Below, piece by piece: positions 1 to 7,665 of a stretch of DNA of 46,389 bases. Within the stretch, counting starts at the first letter, position 1, and each line of letters starts with the position of its first letter. The stretch is from Bacteroidaceae bacterium (GTDB lineage: Bacteria; Bacteroidota; Bacteroidia; Bacteroidales; Bacteroidaceae): positions 1-46,389 of the forward strand of contig JAFYPU010000028.1 of the NCBI GenBank assembly GCA_017547385.1, in the 5' to 3' direction. The notes under the pieces are model-generated. The model saw only the letters and a list, made by a program, of their open reading frames with translations, searched no databases and was not told the DNA's origin. The position numbers and the translations under genes are program-made.

Positions 1-370
1 AGAAAAAGTGGACACAACCCATACATAACTGGGGCTTGATTATGAACCAATTTATACTTATATTTGAAAACAGAATCCAGATATAAGTATTATATCCGAA
101 TCCTGTTTTTCTCATTTACACAAAATATTGGACACTGCCAAAAAAATTATGTATGTACCGTAAAGAAGCATACTTTTGGAAAATTTTCTTACACGCGTAC
201 ACGCACTGAGAAGTTTTTATTTTACTGCCCTACTACCATTATTTCATTCAATACAATGTGCTTGAAAGAGTTAGAGAGTGACAGATAAAGTGACAGATGA
301 CATTTTGATCTGTCACATCTGTCGCTCCTTTTAATTGTCCAATCACCCTCCGATGTAACAAACACTATTT
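1..370. other. Gene-free left edge with clustered GTGACAGAT motifs
   Basis: No credible gene is seen here. Positions 66-113 form an imperfect palindrome (AAAACAGAATCC against its degenerate complement) followed by a T run. Positions 277-327 hold four copies of a GTGACAGAT-like motif: two direct copies at 279-287 and 290-298, one inverted copy at 308-316 (ATCTGTCAC), and one inverted degenerate copy at 318-326. The direct-plus-inverted arrangement resembles a protein-binding site cluster or the edge of an integrated element. What lies further left is outside the window. Confidence 0.4.
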
Positions 371-378
371 AGCAATGC

Positions 379-421
379 GCCGCCCACAGCACGTACATTC
401 GAGCTGTGGGCGGCTTTTTTT
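379..421 (+). terminator. Strong rho-independent terminator
   Basis: A perfect 12-bp GC-rich stem (GCCGCCCACAGC at 379-390 with its complement at 403-414) encloses a 12-nt loop and is followed by seven T on the plus strand. The T tract makes it a plus-strand terminator, although no plus-strand gene is visible upstream in the window. It could stop transcription entering from the left. It may also help end the dnaB transcript, which arrives from the other side, but there is no T tract in that direction. Confidence 0.75.
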
Positions 422-496
422 ATCGCTCTATCACAAATGCCTCACCTTTGCGCCTGTTGTTTCAGTTTTGCGTTCTGCGTTTCGGTTCGCGTTTCG

Positions 497-2044
497 TCAG
501 AAGGGCAGCGGTCCGCGGCTGGGGCCGAAAGCGTCGGCTTCGGGCGGAGGGATGCTGCCGGGGGGCGGCGGTTCGCCGGCGTTGATGCGCGAGCCGATGA
601 TGCCGCCGGGCTCACCGGGCATGGGGATGGCATCGTCGTGCCCTTCGTTTTGGAAGCGCGCATACTGCCCCTTGAAGATGAGACGCTTGATGCCCACCTC
701 GCCGTTGCGGTGCTTGGCGATGATGATTTCGGCCTTGCCGCGCATGTCGTTCTGGTTCTCGTCCTCGTAGATGCGATAGTATTCGGGGCGGTGGATGAAG
801 AGCACCATATCGGCGTCTTGCTCGATGGCACCGGACTCGCGCAGGTCTGACAGTTGCGGACGCTTGCCCTCGTTGCCCTCGCGGCTCTCCACACCGCGGT
901 TGAGCTGTGAGAGGGCCAGGATGGGGATGTTGAGCTCCTTGGCCAGACCCTTGAGCGAACGGCTGATGGTGCTGACCTCCTCCTGACGGCTGCCAAAGTG
1001 CATGCCGGAGGCATTCATGAGCTGCAGGTAGTCAATCATGATGACCTGCACACCGTGTTCGCGCACCAGGCGGCGTGCCTTGGTGCGGAGCTCGAAGACG
1101 GAGAGGTTGGGCGTGTCGTCCACATAGAGCGGGGCGCCGATGAGGCGATTGATTTTGCTGTCGAGGGCTGCCCACTCGTGGGGTTCGAGCTGGCCGCTCT
1201 TCATCTTGTTGCCCTCAATCTCGCAGACGTTCACGATGAGGCGGTTGACGAGCTGCACGTTGGACATTTCGAGCGAGAAGAAGGCCACTGGGATTTGCTG
1301 GTCCACGGCGATGTTTTTGGCCATGGAGAGGGCAAAGGCGGTCTTGCCCATGGCGGGGCGTGCTGCCAGAATGACGAGGTCCGACCGCTGCCAGCCGCGT
1401 GTCATCTCGTCAATCTTGTCGAAACCGCAGGGGATGCCGCTCATGCCGTCGGCGTTCTTGGAGGCTTGCTGCAGGGCCACGATGGCTTCGTTGATGACGG
1501 GGTCAATCTGTGTGTAGTCTTTCTTAGTGTTTTCCTGCGAGAGCTTGAAGAGGTTGCCCTCGGCTTCCTGCATGAGTTCGTCAACGTCTTGCGTGGCGTC
1601 GAATGCCTTGGTCTGCACCTGGCTGGTGAAAGTGATGAGTTGGCGTGCCAGGTGCTTCTGGGCGATGATGCGTGCATGGTATTCGATGTGGGCGGAGGAT
1701 GCCACCATGCCGCTGAGGCGCGTCACGTAGAAGGGTCCTCCCACCTCGTCGAGTGTGCCGGCGCGCTTGAGCTGCTCGGTGACGGTGAGTATATCGACGG
1801 GCTTCTGCTCGAGGTTGAGACGGCGTATGGCTTCGTAGATGAGCTGGTGGCGGTGTTCGTAGAAGCTTTCGGGCTTGAGGATTTCGCCCACCAGTGAGTA
1901 GGCGTCTTTCTCGATCATGAGTGCGCCGAGCACGGCTTGCTCGAGCTCGGGTGCCTGGGGCTGCAGGCGGCCATATTCGTCGGCTGCGGGAGCGGGGGCC
2001 GACTTGGCTTTTGCCTTGTATGTTCTTGCTTTTTGTTCTGCCAT
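497..2044 (-). CDS. dnaB: Replicative DNA helicase DnaB
   Basis: Hexameric 5'-3' helicase that unwinds DNA at the replication fork and binds primase. From the chosen start the protein has 515 residues, close to the usual DnaB length. An N-terminal DnaB domain covers about residues 25-130. A RecA-like motor follows, with Walker A ARPAMGKT near residue 228, Walker B VIMIDYLQL near 334, and the conserved FIHRPEYY segment near the C-terminal end. The tail after residue about 490 is proline- and glycine-rich. The frame is open further upstream to 2263, but that stretch overlaps the neighbouring lipoprotein gene in another frame and is proline-rich shadow sequence, so the ATG at 2044 (MAEQKARTYK) is preferred. 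It is the last gene of the pepD-lipoprotein-dnaB run, 28 bp after the lipoprotein stop. Confidence 0.95.
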   Translation of the reverse strand: MAEQKARTYKAKAKSAPAPAADEYGRLQPQAPELEQAVLGALMIEKDAYSLVGEILKPESFYEHRHQLIYEAIRRLNLEQKPVDILTVTEQLKRAGTLDEVGGPFYVTRLSGMVASSAHIEYHARIIAQKHLARQLITFTSQVQTKAFDATQDVDELMQEAEGNLFKLSQENTKKDYTQIDPVINEAIVALQQASKNADGMSGIPCGFDKIDEMTRGWQRSDLVILAARPAMGKTAFALSMAKNIAVDQQIPVAFFSLEMSNVQLVNRLIVNVCEIEGNKMKSGQLEPHEWAALDSKINRLIGAPLYVDDTPNLSVFELRTKARRLVREHGVQVIMIDYLQLMNASGMHFGSRQEEVSTISRSLKGLAKELNIPILALSQLNRGVESREGNEGKRPQLSDLRESGAIEQDADMVLFIHRPEYYRIYEDENQNDMRGKAEIIIAKHRNGEVGIKRLIFKGQYARFQNEGHDDAIPMPGEPGGIIGSRINAGEPPPPGSIPPPEADAFGPSRGPLPF

Positions 2045-2072
2045 GATTTGGGGTTGTGTCTTGTCTTTGGGG

Positions 2073-3557
2073 TTATTCTTCCGCTTGCCATACAGCTTGG
2101 TAACAGCCCATGTTGGGCCGTCCCTCTGCCGTGCGGTCGGTGCCCATGATGTCGGTGGGGGCGTATTGCAGCGACAATTCGGGGTCGGCAGTGCCGACGG
2201 CCATGGACCGGGGTGAGAGGGTGAAGGTGAAAATGAGTTTGTCGAGGTCGAATTCGGGGGCAAAGTTCTTGTCGCGGCTCACGGGGTGCTCGTCGTTGTC
2301 CCACAGGCAGTTGACGATGCGGGGGTCGTCCACCGGGGGTGTGTTAAGCAGGCAGCTGCGGAAGAGATAATTGAAGGCATCGTCTGCGTAACGTTCGCTC
2401 TGTGCGCCCATCACCTCGTCGGAGGAGTATCCGGTGATGATGCAATTCAGGAAGGCGGCATTCAGCAGGGGGAGACGTGCGTCGCCATCGTAGTTGGCAA
2501 AATCGAGGGCCACGCTGCGACCTCCGGCAAAGGCGTAAAAATTTGCGATGGTGCAATGGATGAAGACGTTGTCGCCACCGCGCAGGGTGACGCAGTTGCC
2601 GCCGGCGTTTGTGAGTTGGGTGTTGACAGCCGTGACGTAGGCGGAGCGTGCGCTGAGGGCATCGCCTTTGACGTTGTGCAGGATGCTGTTGAGCAGTTGC
2701 AGCTTTTCGCGACCGGTGTCAGCACTGTCGATGCGCACACCATAGTTGCCGCTGTGAATGTCTGCGTGGGCAATGATGTTGCCGTAACTGGTGGAGGTGA
2801 GGGTTATGCCGCCCCATTGTCCGGGGATGCGGTCGTATGGTTGGTCGGAGAACATGTTTCCGAGCCGGTCGCCTCTGAAGACCACGGGGTGTGCTGCCGT
2901 GCCTTGCACCAACAGCGTGCCATGCACCACGAGCGATGCTCCGGCTTCGAAATAGAAACGAACACCTTCGCCAATGGTCAGCGTTACCCCCCGGGCCACG
3001 ACCAAACTGTCAAGCACATGGTAGGGACGACGCGCACTGAGCAACGTGTCGCGCGAGAGCACCACGCCATCGAGTTGCACCACGTCCTGACCATAGGCTG
3101 TGAGGGTTACGTGTTGCTGCACACCATTCTGGAGCCGGAAGAGCAATTTGTCGATGGTTTCCACCGGGGTGTCGCTATCGTGCTCGGCGGCGGTCATTTC
3201 CAGGAAGACGCGCATGCTGTCGTTAGCAGCGATTTCGAAATCCGTGCCACTGCCTCCCGTCAGGTACGTGCCGTCCACGTTGACGCGAAAGGGCGACTCA
3301 CTCCCTTTCTCCAAGCCCACACGCGCCAGGCGCACTGCCTCGTCGTTGCGATTGTAGACCATGAAGGTGTAAGTGTTGGTGGGGCGTCCGCTGATGACGG
3401 TGTCGAAGGCTACGGTGTCGGTCGAAAATTCGAGCCGCGCATCGGGTGAAAGAGTGTAGCCCTCGTCGTCCATGCAAGAGGCTAACACACCCAGGCAGCA
3501 GCACACTGCCGGCAGCAGCAGAGGCAAGAGACGCTCGAGTTGGCGGAGAGGAAACAT
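2073..3557 (-). CDS. Predicted lipoprotein with right-handed beta-helix repeats
   Basis: A secreted lipoprotein of about 494 residues with no known enzymatic role. The N-terminus is a hydrophobic leader ending in a lipobox (VLASC), so the mature protein should start at the Cys near residue 28. The first third of the mature part looks like a beta-sandwich. From about residue 170 onward come repeated short strands rich in V, I, N and G (for example GVRFYFEAGASLVV), typical of parallel beta-helix proteins. No catalytic signature is recognised. An ATG at 3557 is preferred to the in-frame TTG at 3566. It starts about 20 bp after pepD stops and ends 28 bp before dnaB, so the three genes are probably cotranscribed. 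Function unknown; an envelope role is inferred only from the lipobox. Confidence 0.8.
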   Translation of the reverse strand: MFPLRQLERLLPLLLPAVCCCLGVLASCMDDEGYTLSPDARLEFSTDTVAFDTVISGRPTNTYTFMVYNRNDEAVRLARVGLEKGSESPFRVNVDGTYLTGGSGTDFEIAANDSMRVFLEMTAAEHDSDTPVETIDKLLFRLQNGVQQHVTLTAYGQDVVQLDGVVLSRDTLLSARRPYHVLDSLVVARGVTLTIGEGVRFYFEAGASLVVHGTLLVQGTAAHPVVFRGDRLGNMFSDQPYDRIPGQWGGITLTSTSYGNIIAHADIHSGNYGVRIDSADTGREKLQLLNSILHNVKGDALSARSAYVTAVNTQLTNAGGNCVTLRGGDNVFIHCTIANFYAFAGGRSVALDFANYDGDARLPLLNAAFLNCIITGYSSDEVMGAQSERYADDAFNYLFRSCLLNTPPVDDPRIVNCLWDNDEHPVSRDKNFAPEFDLDKLIFTFTLSPRSMAVGTADPELSLQYAPTDIMGTDRTAEGRPNMGCYQAVWQAEE

Positions 3558-3578
3558 GAGGTTCAAGGCTTCAGTTGT

Positions 3579-5042
3579 TTATGATTTAACGGGGATGTTC
3601 TTCAAGATGTCGAGCAGGTGCTGCCACACCAGGTCAACCGTGGGGATGAGGAGACGCTCCTCCGGCGAGTGCACTCCGCGCAACGTGGGGCCGAAGCTCA
3701 CCATGTCGAGATGGGGATACTTCTCACTGAAGAGTCCGCACTCCAATCCGGCATGGATGGCCAGGATTTTTGGTTCTTTGCTGAAAAGGCGGCGATAACT
3801 TTCAGCAGCTATCTGCACTATTTCGCTGTGTGGGTTCATCTTCCATCCGGGATAACCCTCGTTGGTCGAAACTTTTGCACCGGCCAGTTGGAAGGTGGCA
3901 CGCACTGTGGCACACATGTCGTCGCGCCGACTGCCCAAGCTGCTGCGCTGACTGCTATTGATGAGCACTTTGCCGTCTTCGGTCTTGTTGATTGAAGCCA
4001 AATTGGAGGATGTTTCGACCAACCAGTCCAGGTCTTGACTCATGGCCATGATGCCGTTGTGCACAGCACGACAAGCCAAAAGAATGCGAGCCGCCACTCC
4101 GCTCTCGATGGCTGTATCGGCTGCTCCGGCACTCTCGAGCAACATCTTCAGAGAGGGTTCGGTAACGCTATACTCCTCCTCCAAATCTGCCTGATAATGG
4201 TTCAAATCAATGCGAAGTTGCTCCTTGAATTCAGCCGGCACAGCCACAATGGCATAACCATCACGCGGGATGGCATTGTGCTTTCCGCCGCTCTGTATGT
4301 CAACCAAGCGTAAATCCGTCTTCTCCATTTCGTCGCACAAGAAGCGCACGAGCAGTTTGTTGGCATTGGCTCTTTTCTTATTGATGTCATCGCCTGAATG
4401 TCCGCCGGTGAGTCCTTTCACGTCAATGCGGAAATTGAGGAAACCTGCCGGCACTTTTTCTTCCGTAACGTCGAATTCGGCAGTGGTTCGGGCACCACCG
4501 GCACAACTCACAAAGAGTTCGCCCTCATCTTCAGAGTCAAGATTGATGAGATAGTCGCCGTTCATAAATCCCGGTTGCATGCCCATGGCACCGGTCAGGC
4601 CGGTCTCTTCGTCCACGGTGAAGACGCATTCGATGGGACCATGTTCCACGTCGTCCGACATAAGGAGGGCCATTTGCATCGCCACACCTATGCCATCGTC
4701 TGCCCCCAGCGTGGTGCCGCGGGCTTTCATCCAATCGCCATCAATATAGGTCTGGATGGCTTGTGTGTCGAAGTCGAATGCTGTATCATTGTTCTTCTCG
4801 CACACCATGTCCATGTGGCTTTGCAGAATCACGGTCTTGCGATTTTCAAAACCGGGAGTGGCCGGTTTGCGTATCACAACGTTCCCTGTGGCATCGGTGT
4901 CGGTTTCCAAACCGAGTTTTTTTCCGAAATCCTGTAGGAATGCTATCATTTTTTCCTCGTGTTTGGACGAGCGAGGCACTTTGTTGACTTCTGCAAAACA
5001 ATCGAAAACGATTTTGGGCTGCAATGCTGCGTTGGTATTCAT
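3579..5042 (-). CDS. pepD: Aminoacyl-histidine dipeptidase (M20 family)
   Basis: Cytosolic zinc dipeptidase that releases amino acids from X-His dipeptides (PepD/carnosinase type). From ATG 5042 the protein has 487 residues, the usual length. Metal ligands are visible in order: H76 and D78 in QSHMDMV, D115 in GADDGIG, E145/E146 in VDEETGLTG, D169 in NLDSED, and a late His in GVHSPEERL near residue 460. The GHSGDDI loop of the lid domain is present near residue 215. The frame is open further to 5141, but the added residues overlap the duplicated promoter region and look random, so MNTNAALQPK is taken as the start. First gene of the three-gene run ending in dnaB. Confidence 0.93.
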   Translation of the reverse strand: MNTNAALQPKIVFDCFAEVNKVPRSSKHEEKMIAFLQDFGKKLGLETDTDATGNVVIRKPATPGFENRKTVILQSHMDMVCEKNNDTAFDFDTQAIQTYIDGDWMKARGTTLGADDGIGVAMQMALLMSDDVEHGPIECVFTVDEETGLTGAMGMQPGFMNGDYLINLDSEDEGELFVSCAGGARTTAEFDVTEEKVPAGFLNFRIDVKGLTGGHSGDDINKKRANANKLLVRFLCDEMEKTDLRLVDIQSGGKHNAIPRDGYAIVAVPAEFKEQLRIDLNHYQADLEEEYSVTEPSLKMLLESAGAADTAIESGVAARILLACRAVHNGIMAMSQDLDWLVETSSNLASINKTEDGKVLINSSQRSSLGSRRDDMCATVRATFQLAGAKVSTNEGYPGWKMNPHSEIVQIAAESYRRLFSKEPKILAIHAGLECGLFSEKYPHLDMVSFGPTLRGVHSPEERLLIPTVDLVWQHLLDILKNIPVKS

Positions 5043-5082
5043 AGTATGTATATATTTATATTGTGTATTTCCACGATTCATG

Positions 5083-5241
5083 CTGCGGTTCGGAAGAACC
5101 AAAAACCGAGAAACAAGTTTTTCATTTTGTTCTTCACTCACCTTGCACTAACTTTTGATAACTTAGGCTGCGGTTCGGAAGAGCAAAAGTCGAAAAACAA
5201 GTTTTTCATTTTGCTCTTCGCTCACCTTGCACTAACTTTGC
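5083..5241 (+). repeat. Two-copy 85-bp promoter repeat (family 1, locus A)
   Basis: Two tandem copies begin at 5083 and 5168, an offset of exactly 85 bp. Each runs from CTGCGGTTCGGAAGA, through a palindromic middle (GAAGAGCAAAA paired with TTTTGCTCTTC in copy 2), to CTCACCTTGCACTAACTTT. The downstream copy ends in a functional-looking -7 box (TAACTTTG); the upstream copy has TAACTTTT. The same architecture with the same 85-bp offset recurs at 15319-15486 and 30385-30545. Confidence 0.8.
5210..5240 (+). promoter_or_regulatory. Bacteroidetes-type promoter for 5261/ompH-like operon
   Basis: TTTG at 5210-5213, a 19-bp spacer and TAACTTTG at 5233-5240 match the Bacteroidetes TTTG/TAnnTTTG consensus. 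Transcription should start near 5247, about 14 nt before the ATG at 5261. The promoter lies inside the second copy of the 85-bp repeat. Confidence 0.75.
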
Positions 5242-5260
5242 GGCTACAAAAATAGGAATA

Positions 5261-5476
5261 ATGTTACGCTTGTTCGGTATCATCACGTTAATAATTGCAA
5301 TCGGAATTGCTTTTATGTGCTTCAAAATTCTTCTGGGTCGCCGTTTCCCCCATCTGCACTTGGATGGAAACAAAGCCATGCGCAAAAGGGGAATTGGCTG
5401 CGTGCAATCAATGGATGCCGCAGAGCGAAGAGAAAATCCGCACCGCGTGGCTGAGAAACATAAAACAACCAAATAA
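5261..5476 (+). CDS. Small single-pass membrane protein
   Basis: A 71-residue protein with one N-terminal hydrophobic segment (about residues 3-25) followed by a basic soluble tail containing IGCVQSMDAAERR. I recall this tail pattern from short Bacteroidales proteins but know of no function. It sits right behind a good promoter and 6 bp ahead of the OmpH-like gene, so it is probably translated and cotranscribed with it. An envelope location is inferred from the hydrophobic segment. The Cys in IGC is too far in to be a lipobox. Confidence 0.7.
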   Translation: MLRLFGIITLIIAIGIAFMCFKILLGRRFPHLHLDGNKAMRKRGIGCVQSMDAAERRENPHRVAEKHKTTK

Positions 5477-5482
5477 ATCATT

Positions 5483-6079
5483 ATGACAAATCTGAAAAAA
5501 CTCGGTGTGCTGACACTGAGCATCGCATTGGCCGCTGCAACTATCGGTTGCAACAACAAAGAAGGTAAACCTGCCGAAGTGAAATCGCCCAACCTGCCCG
5601 AAGCAGGCAAAGCGGAAGCACAAAAGATTGCTTACATCGAAGTGGACAGCCTGATGACACAATACACTTTCTGTCTGCAATATAAGGATTCGCTCACAAA
5701 CTTGAGCAACAGCTACCAAAGAACCGTGGAAAACAAAATGCGCGCCCTGCAACAGGCCGGTGCATCGTTCCAAAAGAAAATTCAAGACGGAACTTTCACC
5801 ACGCAAGAGCAAGTGCAGAAAGCGCAAGCCTCGCTGGCCAAACAGGAGCAGGACTTGCAGAAACTCCAAGAGGACCTCACGCTGAAGTTTGATGCCGAGC
5901 AAGCCAAGTTCAACCAGGCACTTCGCGACAGCCTGCAGAATTTCCTGGCAGACTATAACAAGAAACACAAGTACACGCTCATCCTCAGCAAGGCAGGAGA
6001 TAATATCCTCTATGCCGCTCCCTCGATGGACATCACCGCCGACGTGATTGCAGGCTTGAACAAGCGCTATAAAAAGTAA
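5483..6079 (+). CDS. OmpH/Skp-family periplasmic lipoprotein
   Basis: A 198-residue protein resembling the Skp/OmpH chaperone family, which holds unfolded outer-membrane proteins in the periplasm. A signal sequence ends in a lipobox (ATIGC, Cys near 23), so unlike Escherichia coli Skp it is probably lipid-anchored. A family-typical opening strand (KIAYIEVDSLMTQY) follows near residue 48. A long Gln/Lys/Glu-rich coiled coil spans about residues 65-155, and the end (YTLILSKAGDNILYA) is also typical of OmpH. It lies 6 bp downstream of the small membrane protein and ahead of a strong terminator. It is not the canonical skp next to bamA, so its clients are unknown. Confidence 0.82.
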   Translation: MTNLKKLGVLTLSIALAAATIGCNNKEGKPAEVKSPNLPEAGKAEAQKIAYIEVDSLMTQYTFCLQYKDSLTNLSNSYQRTVENKMRALQQAGASFQKKIQDGTFTTQEQVQKAQASLAKQEQDLQKLQEDLTLKFDAEQAKFNQALRDSLQNFLADYNKKHKYTLILSKAGDNILYAAPSMDITADVIAGLNKRYKK

Positions 6080-6121
6080 GTTCGCATCATCTGAAAGCCC
6101 ATTCCGGGCCACCCTTCATAG

Positions 6122-6157
6122 CTCCGCCAACGACACAAGCCGTTGGCGGAGTTTTTG
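6122..6157 (+). terminator. Terminator of the ompH-like operon
   Basis: Perfect 11-bp stem (CTCCGCCAACG at 6122-6132 with its complement at 6141-6151), 8-nt loop, then TTTTTG. It lies 42 bp after the ompH-like stop codon. Confidence 0.85.
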
Positions 6158-6255
6158 TTTCACCATTCGGCTCACGCCACAGACAGATTGCAGCTCTTCC
6201 CGGATGGAGAAAAATCGGCCTTTATCGCACCCCGAAACACAGAGACGCATTCCGC

Positions 6256-6318
6256 GAAAATCTGCAGTGCTTGCAGAAATTTCTGCAAGGCGTTTAGAAA
6301 AATCTGCAAGCACTGCAG
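6256..6318. repeat. 21-bp-period palindromic array (family 2, locus a)
   Basis: Three 21-bp units lie head to tail at 6256-6276, 6277-6297 and 6298-6318. Each starts with an A-rich block and continues with TCTGCA and a short palindromic module. The outer modules TGCAGTGCTTGCA and TGCAAGCACTGCA are reverse complements of each other, so the array can also fold as a long hairpin. It lies between the ompH-like operon and tRNA-Ser. Apart from this array, 6160-6455 holds nothing I can support. Confidence 0.7.
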
Positions 6319-6455
6319 AAAATCCATGCACCTCCCCCACTCTTTCACCCTTGGGGCAGCATTGTTTTCTCTCGGCTCTCACGCTTTTTCTTCGCCACAA
6401 TGCAAATTCTTTCTTCTCGTGCCCATTCGGTTTCTTCTTTTTTTGACATCGAGCC

Positions 6456-6486
6456 TTGGCAGGAAGAAAAATCCGTCGTAATTTTG
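6456..6486 (+). promoter_or_regulatory. Promoter of tRNA-Ser
   Basis: TAATTTTG at 6479-6486 fits TAnnTTTG, with a weak -33 TTG at 6456-6458 and a 20-bp spacer. The predicted start, about 6493, is some 10 nt before the mature tRNA. Confidence 0.55.
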
Positions 6487-6502
6487 CGGTGCTCCAATCG
6501 GA

Positions 6503-6592
6503 GGAGAAATGCCGGAGTGGTCGAACGGGCCGCACTCGAAATGCGGTGAACGGGTAACTGTTCCGGGGGTTCGAATCCCTCTTTCTCCGCCA
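6503..6592 (+). tRNA. tRNA-Ser (anticodon CGA)
   Basis: A 90-nt tRNA with acceptor stem GGAGAAA/TTTCTCC, anticodon stem CCGCA/TGCGG and loop CTCGAAA (anticodon CGA, decoding UCG). It has the long class II variable arm expected for serine, a T arm with GGTTCGAATCC, discriminator G and an encoded CCA at 6590-6592. Confidence 0.95.
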
Positions 6593-6602
6593 TAAAATCA
6601 CA

Positions 6603-6646
6603 AAGCACCTTATCAGCATCGGCCGATAAGGTGCTTGTTTTTTTTC
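6603..6646 (+). terminator. Terminator downstream of tRNA-Ser
   Basis: Perfect 12-bp stem (AAGCACCTTATC at 6603-6614, complement at 6625-6636) followed by a long T run. Confidence 0.85.
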
Positions 6647-6748
6647 ATACACCTCTGCGTAGTTCTGCATCGCACCCCCGAAAACAAACATTTGCCGGCA
6701 ATGCGTTTTTAGAATGTGTAAAAATGCATAATTCTATGAAGAATTGTT

Positions 6749-6756
6749 TACCTTTG
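6749..6756 (+). promoter_or_regulatory. -7 box for the glycosyltransferase operon
   Basis: TACCTTTG matches TAnnTTTG. No clear -33 TTTG lies 19-21 bp upstream. The ATG of the first gene is about 100 bp downstream. Confidence 0.5.
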
Positions 6757-6857
6757 CCCTTAACAAACAACCGACGGCACAAACTGGAAATGGCACAACC
6801 TTATGCAATGACCATCAAACGCTTCGGTTATCACGAAATCTGAAATACAAAATCCGT

Positions 6858-7664
6858 ATGACTTTAGACATACTCATCTGCTCGCTCAACAAAGGCATTG
6901 TGCGTATCGGCGACATGCTGCGCCCTGCCCGGGAAAATGTTCGTTACATCGTTTCATATCAATATACGGACGACAGATACCTTGAGCTCATTCCGGAAGA
7001 GTTGAAACAGCGCACAGACGTTTCTGTGTACAAATATCGCGGTCAGGGACTCTCAGCCAATCGCAATCTGGCCCTGGAAAAATCCACTGCCGACCTTGTG
7101 ATGTATGCTGATGACGATGCCCGTTTTTCCGATAACAGTTTCGACATTATTTTCAACACTTTCGAAACTCATCCGGAGGTGGATGTGGCATTCTTCTGTG
7201 CCAGCACATACAAGGGAAAAGCACTTAAAAGTTACCCCCAGGAAGAGCAAGCCATCACTGCACTTCCCGAAACTTATTCCATCTCAACCATCGAAATGGT
7301 GTTCAGACGCGGAAAAGTGAAAGGTGCGGTTCGATTTGACGAACGCTTCGGGCTGGGAACGAAATTCCTGACTTGCGGCGAGGAAGACGTATGGCTGACA
7401 GATGCCTTGCGTCAGGGATTGAACATGCGCTACTTCCCGAAAAAAATTATTGAGACATCGACGATGCTGAAACGCAACCTGGTGTATATCGATGTCGGCG
7501 TGCAACGCAGCAAAGGCGCTTTCGAATACTATCTCCATGGCAACAAAGCATGGTGGAAGTGTTTCTGTTTTGCTCTCACCTCAACACGAAAAGGCATGTG
7601 CCATTTTCTGCCCATGATGAGGCATCTGGCCGAGGGCATACGCTATATGCAACGCACAAAATAG
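6858..7664 (+). CDS. Glycosyltransferase (GT-A fold, tandem paralogue 1)
   Basis: A 268-residue putative glycosyltransferase of the GT2-like (GT-A) superfamily. It has a nucleotide-sugar-type region ending in the metal-binding stretch VMYADDDARF near residue 90, and later FGLGTKFLTCGEEDVWL, where the acidic pair could supply the catalytic base. The N-terminus is atypical: the usual P-x-YN opening is replaced by MTLDILICSLNKG. It is about as similar to the next gene as an old duplicate (shared YQY, ANRN/TNRN, ADDD, FGLG, CGEE, RSKGA). The ATG at 6858 is preferred because an upstream frame to 6744 reads low-complexity leader sequence. The following gene starts 1 bp after the stop. Substrate unknown. 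Confidence 0.8.
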   Translation: MTLDILICSLNKGIVRIGDMLRPARENVRYIVSYQYTDDRYLELIPEELKQRTDVSVYKYRGQGLSANRNLALEKSTADLVMYADDDARFSDNSFDIIFNTFETHPEVDVAFFCASTYKGKALKSYPQEEQAITALPETYSISTIEMVFRRGKVKGAVRFDERFGLGTKFLTCGEEDVWLTDALRQGLNMRYFPKKIIETSTMLKRNLVYIDVGVQRSKGAFEYYLHGNKAWWKCFCFALTSTRKGMCHFLPMMRHLAEGIRYMQRTK

Positions 7665-7665
7665 T

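Noticed and set aside
338-351. Shared CCAATCACCCTCC between the left edge and the recombinase leader (44775-44787, reversed)
   Set aside because: A 13-base match is expected several times by chance in a window of this size and the flanks do not match.
998-1897. Long open frame (299 codons) on the plus strand opposite dnaB
   Set aside because: It is antisense to a gene with clear DnaB motifs and has the Val/His/Asp-rich composition typical of shadow frames.
6256-6318. CRISPR-like short array
   Set aside because: Modules differ between units, spacers are only about six bases and A/T-rich, and there are no cas genes.
6116-6691. 191-codon minus-strand frame covering tRNA-Ser
   Set aside because: It crosses a tRNA, two terminators and a repeat array, so it cannot be a normal gene.
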